DNA of 64,000 bases, taken from Bacillota bacterium (GTDB lineage Bacteria > Bacillota > Bacilli > Paenibacillales > Paenibacillaceae). Positions 8,623-18,148 of the stretch are shown in pieces; the first letter of the stretch is position 1; each line of letters opens with the position of its first letter. The notes under the pieces were generated by a model, which was given only the letters and a program-made list of their open reading frames with translations, was not told the origin of the DNA and made no database searches. The position numbers were made by a program, and so were the translations under genes. The stretch is from positions 25,443 to 89,442 of the forward strand of contig JAEZCJ010000120.1 of the NCBI GenBank assembly GCA_023433615.1, written 5' to 3'.

Positions 8623-9494
8623 CCACGCAAAAATGGGTAATGACCGGCATCGGCGCTTTCCTGGTTATCATCGCGCTGTTCGGCTCCATGTTCATCGTTC
8701 GCGAAGGCGAATACAAGGTCGTGCTGCAATTCGGCGAAGCGATCCGGATCCACGAAGAACCGGGGATCAAGTTCAAGATCCCGTTCATTGAGTCGGTCAC
8801 GACGCTGCCGAAGTACCAGAAAGTATACGACAGCCAGCCGACGACGATCCTGACGAAGGACAAGAAGCCGATCATCGTCGACAACTATACGGTATGGCGG
8901 ATCAGCCAGCCGCAGCAGTTCCTGCGGTCGCTTCAGACGGTCGGCACGGCTGAAAGCCGTCTCGGCGATGCGGTCTACAATGCCATCAGACGGAAGCTGT
9001 CGGAGATCGAATATGGTTCGATCATCAGCGAGAATACGTCGCGGGGCGACTTGAACGACGAGATTACGCGCATCGTCCAAGACGTGGCCGTGAATCAAGG
9101 CTACGGCGTCGAGATCGTGGACGTACGGATCAAGCGTACCGACCTGCCTGAGGAGAACAAGCAGAGCGTATACAATCGGATGATTTCCGACCGTCAATCG
9201 ATCGCGGCAGGCTATCTGTCCGAAGGCGACGAGGAGTCCCGGAAGATCACGTCGAATGCTGACCGCCAAGCGTCCGAATTGATCTCGCAAGCGCAGGCCG
9301 ACGCGAAGAAGATTATCGCGGAGGGCGAAGAAGAAGCGGCGCGAATCTATAACGAATCGTACGGCAAGAATCCAGGCTTCTACAAGCTGTATCGAACGCT
9401 CGAAAGCTACATCACGTCCTTCCAAGGAGAACCGGTCATCATGCTGCCAGCCGATTCGCCGTATGCAAGGTTCTTGATGGGCGACCGGCAGTAA
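8619..9494 (+). CDS. hflC: HflC, SPFH/prohibitin-family modulator of FtsH
   Basis: The 291-residue partner of HflK. The N-terminal membrane helix (about residues 6-24) is followed by the SPFH domain, with FIVREGEYKVVLQFGEAIR and EPGIKFKIPFIESV typical of HflC, and an Ala/Glu-rich helix (about 205-250). It starts inside the hflK stop (ATGA), so translation is coupled, and a perfect hairpin follows at 9524. Confidence 0.87.
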   Translation: MTTQKWVMTGIGAFLVIIALFGSMFIVREGEYKVVLQFGEAIRIHEEPGIKFKIPFIESVTTLPKYQKVYDSQPTTILTKDKKPIIVDNYTVWRISQPQQFLRSLQTVGTAESRLGDAVYNAIRRKLSEIEYGSIISENTSRGDLNDEITRIVQDVAVNQGYGVEIVDVRIKRTDLPEENKQSVYNRMISDRQSIAAGYLSEGDEESRKITSNADRQASELISQAQADAKKIIAEGEEEAARIYNESYGKNPGFYKLYRTLESYITSFQGEPVIMLPADSPYARFLMGDRQ

Positions 9495-9523
9495 GCAGAC
9501 ATTCCTATCGCAGCGGCAAGACA

Positions 9524-9563
9524 GACAACGCCCATCCGGCTTCGATGCCGGATGGGCGTTGTC
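9524..9563. terminator. Long perfect hairpin between convergent genes
   Basis: A 17-bp perfect stem (9524-9540 with 9547-9563) and 6-base loop lie between hflC and the gene at 9585. There is no T-run on either side, but position and stability suggest a bidirectional terminator. Confidence 0.65.
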
Positions 9564-9584
9564 GTTGGTGCGGCAGCAGCGAGA

Positions 9585-10559
9585 CTATAACCGAATGAAT
9601 TCCACGCCGGCGAGCTGATGATCATCGAGCGCGATGAGCTGATCGGAGCCGCTTAAACGCAGGAGCGGCGAGCACGGACGCTCTGTCAATCCGACGACGA
9701 GAGCCGTCCGGCCTGAAGGCGTGCGCACCGTGCTGCCTGGCAGCATCTTGGGGATGGACTGCGATAAGGCCATCGTCTCGCGAGCGGCGAATAACCGGTC
9801 CGGAAGCGCGAGCAGCACCTCCAGCGCACCGTAGTACATCGTCTCCGACACATCCGACAGATGATCGAATAGATTGCAGAGGTAGCACAGCTTCGCCGCA
9901 TGCGCGAACGGTTTATCCGTCGTGCTGCGGCGGTGGCGGTCGCCGGCAACGTTCTGATGTTGCAGAATGATATGCGGGATGAACGAGCCTGCGGGGTAAT
10001 GGGGCTTGGCGAACAGATAGCCGACCAGCGGGTGCTCAGAGTCGTCGGCATCCGTAAGCATCTTCCCGATATCATGCAGCAGGCATCCGGCAATCAGCTC
10101 CATCCGGTCGGCATCTTGCCAGCCGAGCTTGTCTGCGGCCTGCGCGGCCCAGAGGGCAACGTTAACGACATGCGCATAGAGCTGCAGGCTGATCGGCACA
10201 GAGCGGGAAGGGAGCGGAACGACAGTGCCGCGTGCCGAGACATAGCCGTTAATCGCGCTTGCCGCTTCTTCCAGCTCAGCTGTCGCGAAGCGATCGTTGC
10301 AGGCTTCCAGGTACACGGAGCGGATCGCATGGACCAGCCTGATCCAAGCCTGCGAGTCCATCAGCTCCTCGAAACGGACATCGCGCGTCTCTTCGTCCTG
10401 CACGACCGCCTTGTCGATGCCGTATCGTTTCAGCTCAGCGAGCAGCTCCATCGTCAAGAGCGCGCCGGGTTCGGCGATCAGCTGGCCCATCGTGCCATAT
10501 ATAGGCCTGGCCGCCGTACATGCGCCAGGTCGAATCGATTCCACTAACATCAGATGCAT
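9585..10559 (-). CDS. HD-domain protein, degenerate HD-GYP-like
   Basis: The 324-residue protein has the layout of Firmicute HD-GYP phosphodiesterases: an N-terminal beta-domain (MLVESIRPG, GTMGQLIAEPGALLT) and an HD core with CLLHDIGKML (about residue 165). The signature that should read HHERLDGSGYP is replaced by ILQHQNVAGDRHRR, so the GYP motif is missing. It may bind but not cleave cyclic-di-GMP, or use another substrate. The ATG at 10559 has TGGAG 8 bases upstream; the GTG at 10568 does not. It lies downstream of the response-regulator gene on the same strand, behind that gene's terminator. Confidence 0.75.
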   Translation of the reverse strand: MHLMLVESIRPGACTAARPIYGTMGQLIAEPGALLTMELLAELKRYGIDKAVVQDEETRDVRFEELMDSQAWIRLVHAIRSVYLEACNDRFATAELEEAASAINGYVSARGTVVPLPSRSVPISLQLYAHVVNVALWAAQAADKLGWQDADRMELIAGCLLHDIGKMLTDADDSEHPLVGYLFAKPHYPAGSFIPHIILQHQNVAGDRHRRSTTDKPFAHAAKLCYLCNLFDHLSDVSETMYYGALEVLLALPDRLFAARETMALSQSIPKMLPGSTVRTPSGRTALVVGLTERPCSPLLRLSGSDQLIALDDHQLAGVEFIRL

Positions 10560-10710
10560 CTCGATCACTCCATTGCACTAACCTTCGAGTAAGCAGGGCT
10601 AGACCCTGAGAACCATTATGGCAATGAAGTTTGTGGAAAGTTACGCATCGTGTGTCAGTTTTCTGTTAGAAGGAATCAAGAGACGTTAACAGGCGTTAGA
10701 AGGGGAATGC

Positions 10711-10737
10711 AAAAACCAGCTTCGCGGGAAGCTGGTT
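10711..10737 (-). terminator. Terminator of the response-regulator gene
   Basis: AACCAGCTT (10714-10722) and AAGCTGGTT (10729-10737) form a 9-bp stem followed on the minus strand by TTTTT. The left arm overlaps the stop codon of the gene it ends. Confidence 0.8.
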
Positions 10738-11431
10738 AAGGCTGGAACTTATATCCGACGCCCCATACGGTCTTAATATGCTTGGGCTCCTTCGGATTGA
10801 TTTCGATCTTCTTCCTGAGGTTCGTGACATGCACATCGATGGCTCGATCATTGACGAAGGAATCGACGCCCCTGAGCGCATTGATCAGCTCTTCGCGGCT
10901 GAAGACGCGGCCGGGATGCTGGCAGAATAAGCGCATGATCTCGAAGCTGGAATACGTCGTCTCGGTATGCTGCCCGTCCAATACGATTGTCCGCTTCTCC
11001 AGATCGATGCGGATGCGCTCTTGCGGAGTCGCGGAGCTAGGGACGGCGTCTGCGGCAGCCTGCATCTGCGGCATCGCTCGACGAAGCACGGTCTCGATGC
11101 GAGCCTTCAATTCCTGCATGCTGAAAGGCTTGCATAAGTAATCGTCGGCACCGGCCATCAGCACCTTGATCTTCTCGTTCACTTCGGATTTCATGGAGAC
11201 GACGATAATCGGCACATCGGTGAGCTCTCGGAGGGTCACGCACAGGTCGGCGCCGTCTGCATCTGGAAGCATCAGGTCAAGCAAGATGATGCAAGGGCTG
11301 CTTGCGCGAAACAGCTCCAAGGCATCCTTCGCCGTCTGCGCGTGCTCGACTTCATAATGCTCGCCTGTCAGATAGAGCCGCAGCATCTCGCCGAAGATCA
11401 GGTCATCCTCGATTATTAGCACCTTGGTCAT
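10736..11431 (-). CDS. OmpR/PhoB-family response regulator
   Basis: DNA-binding regulator of 231 residues. The receiver domain (residues 1-118) shows the acidic pair in IIEDD, the phospho-acceptor Asp in IILLDLMLPDADG (about 51), and the Lys in DYLCKPFS (about 101). The winged-helix domain (about 135-231) ends with VNDRAIDVHVTNLRKKIE and KTVWGVGYKFQP, diagnostic for OmpR/PhoB. I chose the ATG at 11431 with GGTGGTGGA upstream; a TTG at 11446 overlaps that site. It follows the hybrid kinase at 11530 by about 100 bases on the same strand and is a plausible partner. Confidence 0.9.
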   Translation of the reverse strand: MTKVLIIEDDLIFGEMLRLYLTGEHYEVEHAQTAKDALELFRASSPCIILLDLMLPDADGADLCVTLRELTDVPIIVVSMKSEVNEKIKVLMAGADDYLCKPFSMQELKARIETVLRRAMPQMQAAADAVPSSATPQERIRIDLEKRTIVLDGQHTETTYSSFEIMRLFCQHPGRVFSREELINALRGVDSFVNDRAIDVHVTNLRKKIEINPKEPKHIKTVWGVGYKFQP

Positions 11432-11529
11432 GCTTCCACCACCCAAAATGTATGGCGTATATTAAAAAAACAAATCTTTTCTTAACATTTTCTACTATTT
11501 CCTATTATAGCTTGCCGACTACTGGAAGT

Positions 11530-14500
11530 CTATTCAAGTTTTTGTCGATCGACGGCATGGTCGATTGCTTCGATCAGGCGGTTAATGGCCGAATCGAGCG
11601 CGCGCAGCAGCGCTTGCTCGCGCTCGGCGTTCATCGCGGCGCCGGCGATCGCGTGCTCCAGTTCGCCGGCCAGCCGATAGACGGTGCCTGCCGCCAGATT
11701 GCCGGCAGCGCCTCGCAGCGTATGGGCGAATCGCTTGGCGGCAGGACGATCGTCTTGGGCGAGCAGCTCGTCCAGGCGGGCTGCGGCGCCGGCGTATTCC
11801 CTGCGGAACGCGGCAAGCACCTGCAGCAGAATTTCCGCCTTGCCGTCCATCAAACGAAGCGCCTCATGCCAATCGAGCGCCTCTGCCTCCGCTTCATCTC
11901 CAGCCTCCGTCACCTCCGCCTCCGCATTTAAGCGGGGTTGGCGCGCTGCGGCCGCTTCTTCCCGGATCTGGCCGGCATCGCGCGGCGGCGCGAAAGCCGG
12001 CAGCCACTTGGCGAGCACGGCATACAGCCGTTCAGGCTGCAGCGGCTTCGTCATGACCTCGTTCATGCCGGCCTGCATGCAAGCCTCCTGCTGCGCCTTG
12101 GTCGTATCGGCCGTGAGGGCGATAATCGGCATTCCCGCGTAGCGCTGGTCGGCTCGAATGCGCCGCGTCGTCTCCATGCCGTCAATGACCGGCATATGGA
12201 TGTCCATCAGGATAAGCCCGTATGTGCCGATCTCCAGCATGGTCAACGCTTCTCTGCCGTCGCCGGCCACGGTTACGGGGAAGCCTTCGGCTTCCAGCAG
12301 CGATCGCGTGACCATCTGGTTCACGAGATTGTCCTCTACGACGAGCAATGCCGGTCGGCTCGGCTTCACGGGCGCAAGCTTTGCCTCGGAGGCCGCAGCT
12401 GTGACAACCGCGGTCGCCGAAGCGGTCGCCCGCAGGCGCTCCTGTTCGCGAAGCGACGAGAGCGCGTGACGAATGCCGTACCGGCTGACCGGCTTCGTCA
12501 TGACAGCATTCGGCTGCCAATTCGCGGCAAGCTGATCGATGGCGATGCGGCCGTTGAGCGAGGTGTAGACGACCGTGCGAATGCCGCGCAGGTCGGCCTG
12601 CCGCTTCATGTGGAACCATGTCTCCTCGCCGTACATATCCTCGGCTTCCATATCGAGCATGAGCACATCGATGCCCGGTTCCCGTTCAAGCGTCTCCGCG
12701 GCTTCCTTCCATGATGCTGCCGGCATGACGCGTCCGACCAGACTGCCGAGCGTCTCCGTTAACTGGCCGCGCATCTCGGCATGATCCTCTGCGATGAGCA
12801 CGGTCCAACCTCGCGCGGCGTCTGCCGCAAGATGCGCTTGCGCAGGTTCGGCGGCTGCGGCGTGAAGCTGCTCGCTGCCGTCCCCGAGCCCGAACGGCAG
12901 CGTGAACCGGAACACGCTGCCGCGACCCATTCGGCTGGCAACCTCGATCGGGCTGCCCCCCATCCGTTCGACCAGACTGCTCGCGATGACGAGCCCGAGA
13001 CCGGTTCCGCCGTATTTACGAGAGGTGGAGCCGTCAATCTGTACGAATGGCTGGAACAGGCGGCGCGTCTGCTCCTCATTCATGCCGATGCCGGTATCCG
13101 TGACGGTGAACTGCAGACGGATCGAAGATGCCGTCCGTTCTTCGACGCCGACATCCAATCGCACGATGCCGTGATCGGTGAATTTGACTGCGTTGCTCAT
13201 GAGATTGAGCAGCACCTGGCCGAGCCGCGAAGGATCGCCGTGCAGCGAAGACGGAACGCCGGGATCGATGGCGATCAGCGCTTCGATGGGCTTATACCCC
13301 AGCAGCACGCTTACCGTCCCGCACATGCCATGCACGGTTTCCTCCAGCGCGAACGGGACAACGTCGATGTTCAGCTTATCCGCTTCGATTTTGGAGAAAT
13401 CGAGAATGTCGTTCACGATCTGCAGAAGCGCATGCGAGGAGCTCTGAATCTTGTGCATGTAATCCTGCTGCACGACCGTCATGGACGTGCGGTTCATGAG
13501 GTGGGACAAGCCGATGATGCCGTTGAGCGGTGTCCGAATTTCATGGCTCATGCGGGCGAGGAACATGCTCTTCGCTTGGCTTGCTTCCTTCATCTCTTGC
13601 TGCGCGCGCATCCATTCCGTAATGTCTCGCGAGATCGCGGAGAAGAACAGCTCGCCGCCGTCTTCGGCGGCGTGGGCAACGATCGTCTGGGACACGACCG
13701 CTTTGCCGCCGCCCGGCAGCATCACCGTTGTCTCGTATTCCGCATACCCGTGACGCTTCGCTTCCGCGATAGCCTCTCCGAAGCGGACGGCGCCGCTGGT
13801 CGTAAGATACCGCTTGAAGTTCCGGGGGCCATCCCCGGTTCCGCGCCCGCCGAACAGATGATGACCGGCTTCGTTCATGTAGAAAATATTCCCGTGCGTA
13901 TCGAAGGTAACGATGCAGTCATGCGCCGATTCGACAATGCTGAGCAGCCGATTCCGCATGCGGACCGTCTCCTTGAAGGCAGTCATATCCCTCGCGACGA
14001 TGACCCAGCCCTTCGATGCGCCGCTCGGGTGCATCATCGCGGATATGTTCGCTTCGACCGGAATCCTCGTTCCGGATCGCGCGATCCATACCCATTCCGA
14101 ATCGTCCGATGCTTGGCCGCTCCCGTCCATATGCCGGAAGAAGCGAGGGTCATCGCCATGATCGAGCCATAGCGCAGGCGTCTCGAGGCCGATCAGCTCC
14201 TCCGCGCGATAACCGAGCATCTCTTCGGCGCGGCCGTTGAACATCGTGATCCGGTAATCGGCATCCGTGACGATCATGGCATATTGATTGCGCCCGATGA
14301 ACGCCTCGAACGGCTCGAACAGGCCGCGCAGGCTGCGCGTCATCTCGTTGACGGAGACCGCTAAGGAGGCGATCTCGTCCTGATTATGCGGTTCGATCGG
14401 CGCGATGGAGAAATTGCCGCGTGCCACCTTGTCGGTCACGTTCGCAATTTGGCGGATGCGCCGAATGACCGTGCGGTCCAGTAAGGTGTAGATGAGCAGG

Positions 14501-15384
14501 AATAGCACCAGCTCGGTGACGACGATGACGCCAAGCGTCATGCGCAAGAGCGATTGCTGAGGGGCATAGTAGGCTTCCTTGCCGAAAGCCAAGGCGAGTA
14601 TCCAGTTGCTGCTGGGCACTTTCGTGTAGAATACCTTGACGGGATCGTCGATGACCAAGTCGACGATCCCGCTCTCTCGATGCAGACTTGCCTCGAGCTT
14701 GGTCTGCTCGGAAGGATAGTCCCGCAGGAAGTTGCGCTTCAGAATCACGTTCGGATTGCGATTGTACAGGATGTCCAGCCGGCTGTTGACGAGGTTAACG
14801 CGGCGGTCCTCGCCGATGCCGTTGTCCGTCTGCAGATAGGTGCGGAACAGCCGGGTCGCGTCGACCGTCAGGTAGATGATCTGCCTGACGCCGCCCCGCT
14901 CATCCAATACGGGTGCAAGAATCGGCAGCGCGTAGCTGCCGTCGGAAGCGAAGTAGGGGTCTTCGACGCTGCTTCGTCCGTTCTTGGCAAGCGCGAATCC
15001 GGAGGTGTCTCCGATATTCATCCAGCCGCCGTTCGACAGCGCAAGCTTGCCTTCCAGGTTCGCGATGCCGACATGCAGGAAATAGCTGTCGACATCGAGC
15101 GAGAGCTCCTCGGATAAATAGGCTAATTGTTGTTCCAGCGTCCCTTGGCGCATCCGTTCGGTCCGGCTGACGATCTTCAGTTCGGCCAAGCGGAGCAGCA
15201 GGAACGCCGATAGATTGTTGGCGGTATCGGCAACGGTAGCGAGCGTATTCTGCTCGAGCTGGCGGTTCAGCTTCTGCTTCGACATCGTGTAGTTGGCTAG
15301 GCCTGCCGTGCATAACGCGATGGTCGTGGTCACGAACAGCAGGGTGGCGAGCTTGACGCGAATGGATCGTAGCATGTGGATCAT
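11530..15384 (-). CDS. Multidomain hybrid histidine kinase (Cache-HAMP-PAS-PAS-HK-REC-REC-HPt)
   Basis: The 1284-residue membrane kinase has two membrane helices (about residues 11-30 and 283-303) flanking a large extracytoplasmic Cache-like sensor, then HAMP (about 305-355), two PAS domains (about 365-480 and 485-600), and HisKA with the phospho-His in ARMSHEIRTPLNGIIGL (about 615). The ATPase has NLMSNAVKF, DTGIGM and GTGLGLVIA. Two receivers follow (about 870-985, more divergent, and 1015-1130, canonical VVEDN, LMDIHMP, TKP), and a C-terminal HPt with AHTLRGAAGNL. It can carry out a whole phosphorelay in one chain. AGAAGGA precedes the ATG. The OmpR-type regulator follows on the same strand. 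Confidence 0.92.
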   Translation of the reverse strand: MIHMLRSIRVKLATLLFVTTTIALCTAGLANYTMSKQKLNRQLEQNTLATVADTANNLSAFLLLRLAELKIVSRTERMRQGTLEQQLAYLSEELSLDVDSYFLHVGIANLEGKLALSNGGWMNIGDTSGFALAKNGRSSVEDPYFASDGSYALPILAPVLDERGGVRQIIYLTVDATRLFRTYLQTDNGIGEDRRVNLVNSRLDILYNRNPNVILKRNFLRDYPSEQTKLEASLHRESGIVDLVIDDPVKVFYTKVPSSNWILALAFGKEAYYAPQQSLLRMTLGVIVVTELVLFLLIYTLLDRTVIRRIRQIANVTDKVARGNFSIAPIEPHNQDEIASLAVSVNEMTRSLRGLFEPFEAFIGRNQYAMIVTDADYRITMFNGRAEEMLGYRAEELIGLETPALWLDHGDDPRFFRHMDGSGQASDDSEWVWIARSGTRIPVEANISAMMHPSGASKGWVIVARDMTAFKETVRMRNRLLSIVESAHDCIVTFDTHGNIFYMNEAGHHLFGGRGTGDGPRNFKRYLTTSGAVRFGEAIAEAKRHGYAEYETTVMLPGGGKAVVSQTIVAHAAEDGGELFFSAISRDITEWMRAQQEMKEASQAKSMFLARMSHEIRTPLNGIIGLSHLMNRTSMTVVQQDYMHKIQSSSHALLQIVNDILDFSKIEADKLNIDVVPFALEETVHGMCGTVSVLLGYKPIEALIAIDPGVPSSLHGDPSRLGQVLLNLMSNAVKFTDHGIVRLDVGVEERTASSIRLQFTVTDTGIGMNEEQTRRLFQPFVQIDGSTSRKYGGTGLGLVIASSLVERMGGSPIEVASRMGRGSVFRFTLPFGLGDGSEQLHAAAAEPAQAHLAADAARGWTVLIAEDHAEMRGQLTETLGSLVGRVMPAASWKEAAETLEREPGIDVLMLDMEAEDMYGEETWFHMKRQADLRGIRTVVYTSLNGRIAIDQLAANWQPNAVMTKPVSRYGIRHALSSLREQERLRATASATAVVTAAASEAKLAPVKPSRPALLVVEDNLVNQMVTRSLLEAEGFPVTVAGDGREALTMLEIGTYGLILMDIHMPVIDGMETTRRIRADQRYAGMPIIALTADTTKAQQEACMQAGMNEVMTKPLQPERLYAVLAKWLPAFAPPRDAGQIREEAAAARQPRLNAEAEVTEAGDEAEAEALDWHEALRLMDGKAEILLQVLAAFRREYAGAAARLDELLAQDDRPAAKRFAHTLRGAAGNLAAGTVYRLAGELEHAIAGAAMNAEREQALLRALDSAINRLIEAIDHAVDRQKLE

Positions 15385-15549
15385 CCCATCCTTCTATTGG
15401 CTGCGAAGCTGGCATTCTATCCCTATAATAGCCGAGAATGGTGGATTGCGACAGAGGACGACGTTATTCGCGAGCATGGGGGCAGCGACTGCGACTAAGG
15501 GTCGAATCTAGCGATCGACACCTGTTGTTTCCTCCCCTACTATAGTAAA

Positions 15550-18048
15550 ATGGTGGAAATCGAAGCGCGGTTGCCGCAGGGGGTTACCATAGTGGGACAG
15601 TCTGAATATGAGCGTGAATCCGTGTCCGTCCTGAAGGACATCCTGCCTGCAGAGCGCGGGACTGAAGCGGATCATGCCGCTTATCGCAAGCTGCTGGAAG
15701 CGGAGAGGCTGCTTCGCGTGATCGGCGAGTATGCGCAGGATGTCATCACGTACAGCACGACTGACGGCCGATGCAGCTATGTCTCTGCATCGGCTTACCG
15801 GGCGCTAGGCTATACGCCCGACGAATTGATCGCGATGGGAAGAGATATCCGGGAGCTGTTCGATATCCCGCCGAACGTGCTCGCGGGAACGTTAGATAGG
15901 GGTATGGTGTTCGAATCCCGCATTAGGCATAAGGACGGGACCTTCCGCTGGTTCGAGACGACCGTGAACAAGGTCGCTGCCGAGGAAATCGAGGCTGGAG
16001 CCGAGGAGATGCTGCTGTCGATCGGACGGGACATCACCGAACGGAAACGGATGGAAGAGCGGCTGCGGGAAAGCGAGCGGCGGTATAAATCCCTATTCGA
16101 TTATAACCCGTCCAGCATCTACGCCTTCGATTCGGATGGCGGTCTGGCCTCCTTCAACATGCAGCTTGTGGAGCTGACCGGCTATGCAAGCGAAGAGCTG
16201 CAGCAGATTCCGTTCCGCGAGCTGATCCATGAGGACGACCGCCAGCGGGCCGAACAGATGCTGGCCGTCACGATGAGCGGGATTCCGGTGCGGTTCGAGG
16301 CCAGGATGGTTCGCAAGGACGGCGTCGAAGTTGCTTGCGGGGTGACGAATGTTCCGATCGTCGTGGACGGTCAGGTCGTCGGAGCTTACGGAATTGCGAG
16401 CGATATTCGCGAACGCAAGCAGTACATTGAGCAGATCGAACGGCTGAGCTATCGGCATAGCCTTATCTTAGGCGCAATCACGGAAGGTCTCTTCATGCTC
16501 GACCAAGAAGGCCGGGCGATCTTCCTCAATCCCGCTGCTGAGCGAATGCTCGGCTACGAGCTGGAGGAATTCGTCGGCCGCTGCAGCCATGATGTCATCC
16601 ATCATACGCGGGCAGACGGCACGCCGTATACGCGCGAATCGAATCCGATCGCCCGGACGATCGAGGACGGCCTGGCGCGCTCCATGAACGATGAAGTGTT
16701 CTGGAGGAAGGACGGCACGAGCTTCCTGGTGGAGTATCGCGTCAATCCGATCATCGATGACGGGCGAATCGTCGGAGCGGTCGTCGTGTTCAACGACGTG
16801 ACCGGGGAGCGCGAAATTCGCGCGGCGAAGGAGAATGCCGAACGGGCGGACCGCGCGAAGTCCGAATTCCTCGCGATGATGAGCCACGAGATCCGCACGC
16901 CGATGAACGGCATTCTGGGCATGACCGATCTGCTGCTCGAGACCGGTCTGACCGAGGAGCAGCAGGAATACGCGGAGATTATCCACTCGAGCGGCGAGAC
17001 GCTGCTGCGCATCTTGAACGATATTCTCGATTTCAGCAAGATCGAAGCCGGCAAGCTTGTCTTGGAGGACGAACTGTTCGATCTGGCGGGCACGATCGCG
17101 ATGACGATCGATCTGTTCAAGCCAAAGGCGGAGCAGAAAGGGCTGGAGCTGCTATGCAACGTCGCTCCCGATGTACCCGGAGCGGTCGTCGGGGATGCAA
17201 CCCGATTCCGTCAAGTGCTCACGAATCTCGTCGGCAACGCGATCAAGTTCACCGAGCAGGGAAGCGTGACCGTATCGGTCGATGTCCGGCAGGGAGCCGG
17301 CGGCGAGGCAGGCAAGCTTCTTCGCGTCACGGTGAGGGATACCGGCATCGGCATACCGGCCGATAAGCTTCAGCATCTGTTCCAATCGTTCTCGCAGCTG
17401 CATCCGGCACTCAGCCGCACTTACGGGGGCACGGGGCTCGGCCTAGCCATCACCAAGCGTCTCGTCGAGCTGATGGGCGGCGTCATCGCCGTCGACAGCG
17501 TCGAAGGGAAGGGTTCGGTATTCGCATTCGAGATGGAACTGCACGGCGAGATCTGTTCGACGGCCGGCGATCACGAAGCGGATGCCGAACTGCGGGCGAA
17601 CCGGGCGGCTAGGCCGCCTGCATGGCAACCCCATGCGCGATGCGCATCGACGGATTCCAGGTGCCTGCGCATTCTGCTCGCGGAAGACCATCCGGTGAAC
17701 CAGCAGCTCTTCCTGCGGGTATTGGACCGGCTCGGATACGCGGCAGACGTCGTGCAGAACGGCGTCGAAGCGGTGGAGATGATTCTGAAGCAGCCTTATG
17801 ACCTCGTCTTCATGGACATCCAGATGCCTGTGATGGACGGGATTAAGGCGACCGGGCTCATCAGGCAATTGCTGCCGGAGACGAAGCTTCCAGTCATCGT
17901 CGCCCTGACGGCTCACGCGCGCAAGGAAGACCGGGATATGTGCCTGACGGCAGGCATGGACGACTACGTCAGCAAGCCGATCCAGATGGACGAGGTCCGC
18001 CGCGTGTTTGACCGCTGGCGGGACGGGAAGGGGAAGGCGCAGTCGTGA
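15550..18048 (+). CDS. Cytosolic PAS hybrid histidine kinase with receiver domain
   Basis: The protein of up to 832 residues lacks membrane segments. It carries three PAS domains (about residues 55-165, 178-295, 297-425), HisKA with LAMMSHEIRTPMNGILGM (His about 443), an ATPase with GNAIKF, DTGIGI and GTGLGLAIT, and a C-terminal receiver (about 703-825, LLAEDHPVNQ, FMDIQMPVMDG, SKP). The start is uncertain: the ATG at 15550 has no ribosome site and overlaps a TAAAAT box that may be its -10, whereas a GTG at 15592 follows GGGGG at a suitable distance. It is divergent from the kinase at 15384. The output partner is not evident. Confidence 0.9.
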   Translation: MVEIEARLPQGVTIVGQSEYERESVSVLKDILPAERGTEADHAAYRKLLEAERLLRVIGEYAQDVITYSTTDGRCSYVSASAYRALGYTPDELIAMGRDIRELFDIPPNVLAGTLDRGMVFESRIRHKDGTFRWFETTVNKVAAEEIEAGAEEMLLSIGRDITERKRMEERLRESERRYKSLFDYNPSSIYAFDSDGGLASFNMQLVELTGYASEELQQIPFRELIHEDDRQRAEQMLAVTMSGIPVRFEARMVRKDGVEVACGVTNVPIVVDGQVVGAYGIASDIRERKQYIEQIERLSYRHSLILGAITEGLFMLDQEGRAIFLNPAAERMLGYELEEFVGRCSHDVIHHTRADGTPYTRESNPIARTIEDGLARSMNDEVFWRKDGTSFLVEYRVNPIIDDGRIVGAVVVFNDVTGEREIRAAKENAERADRAKSEFLAMMSHEIRTPMNGILGMTDLLLETGLTEEQQEYAEIIHSSGETLLRILNDILDFSKIEAGKLVLEDELFDLAGTIAMTIDLFKPKAEQKGLELLCNVAPDVPGAVVGDATRFRQVLTNLVGNAIKFTEQGSVTVSVDVRQGAGGEAGKLLRVTVRDTGIGIPADKLQHLFQSFSQLHPALSRTYGGTGLGLAITKRLVELMGGVIAVDSVEGKGSVFAFEMELHGEICSTAGDHEADAELRANRAARPPAWQPHARCASTDSRCLRILLAEDHPVNQQLFLRVLDRLGYAADVVQNGVEAVEMILKQPYDLVFMDIQMPVMDGIKATGLIRQLLPETKLPVIVALTAHARKEDRDMCLTAGMDDYVSKPIQMDEVRRVFDRWRDGKGKAQS

Positions 18049-18148
18049 CCGCGCGAGTTGTCAATGAATTTACCAGTTGCATGCTTCGGACAACCATGAG
18101 ATTCTAATCTACGACAAGGTACAGACATGAAGAAGGGCAGAAAAGCGA

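Noticed and set aside
12781..14172. Plus-strand open frame of 463 codons
   Set aside because: It is antisense to the multidomain kinase, whose domains are unmistakable. High GC at third positions keeps the reverse frame open.
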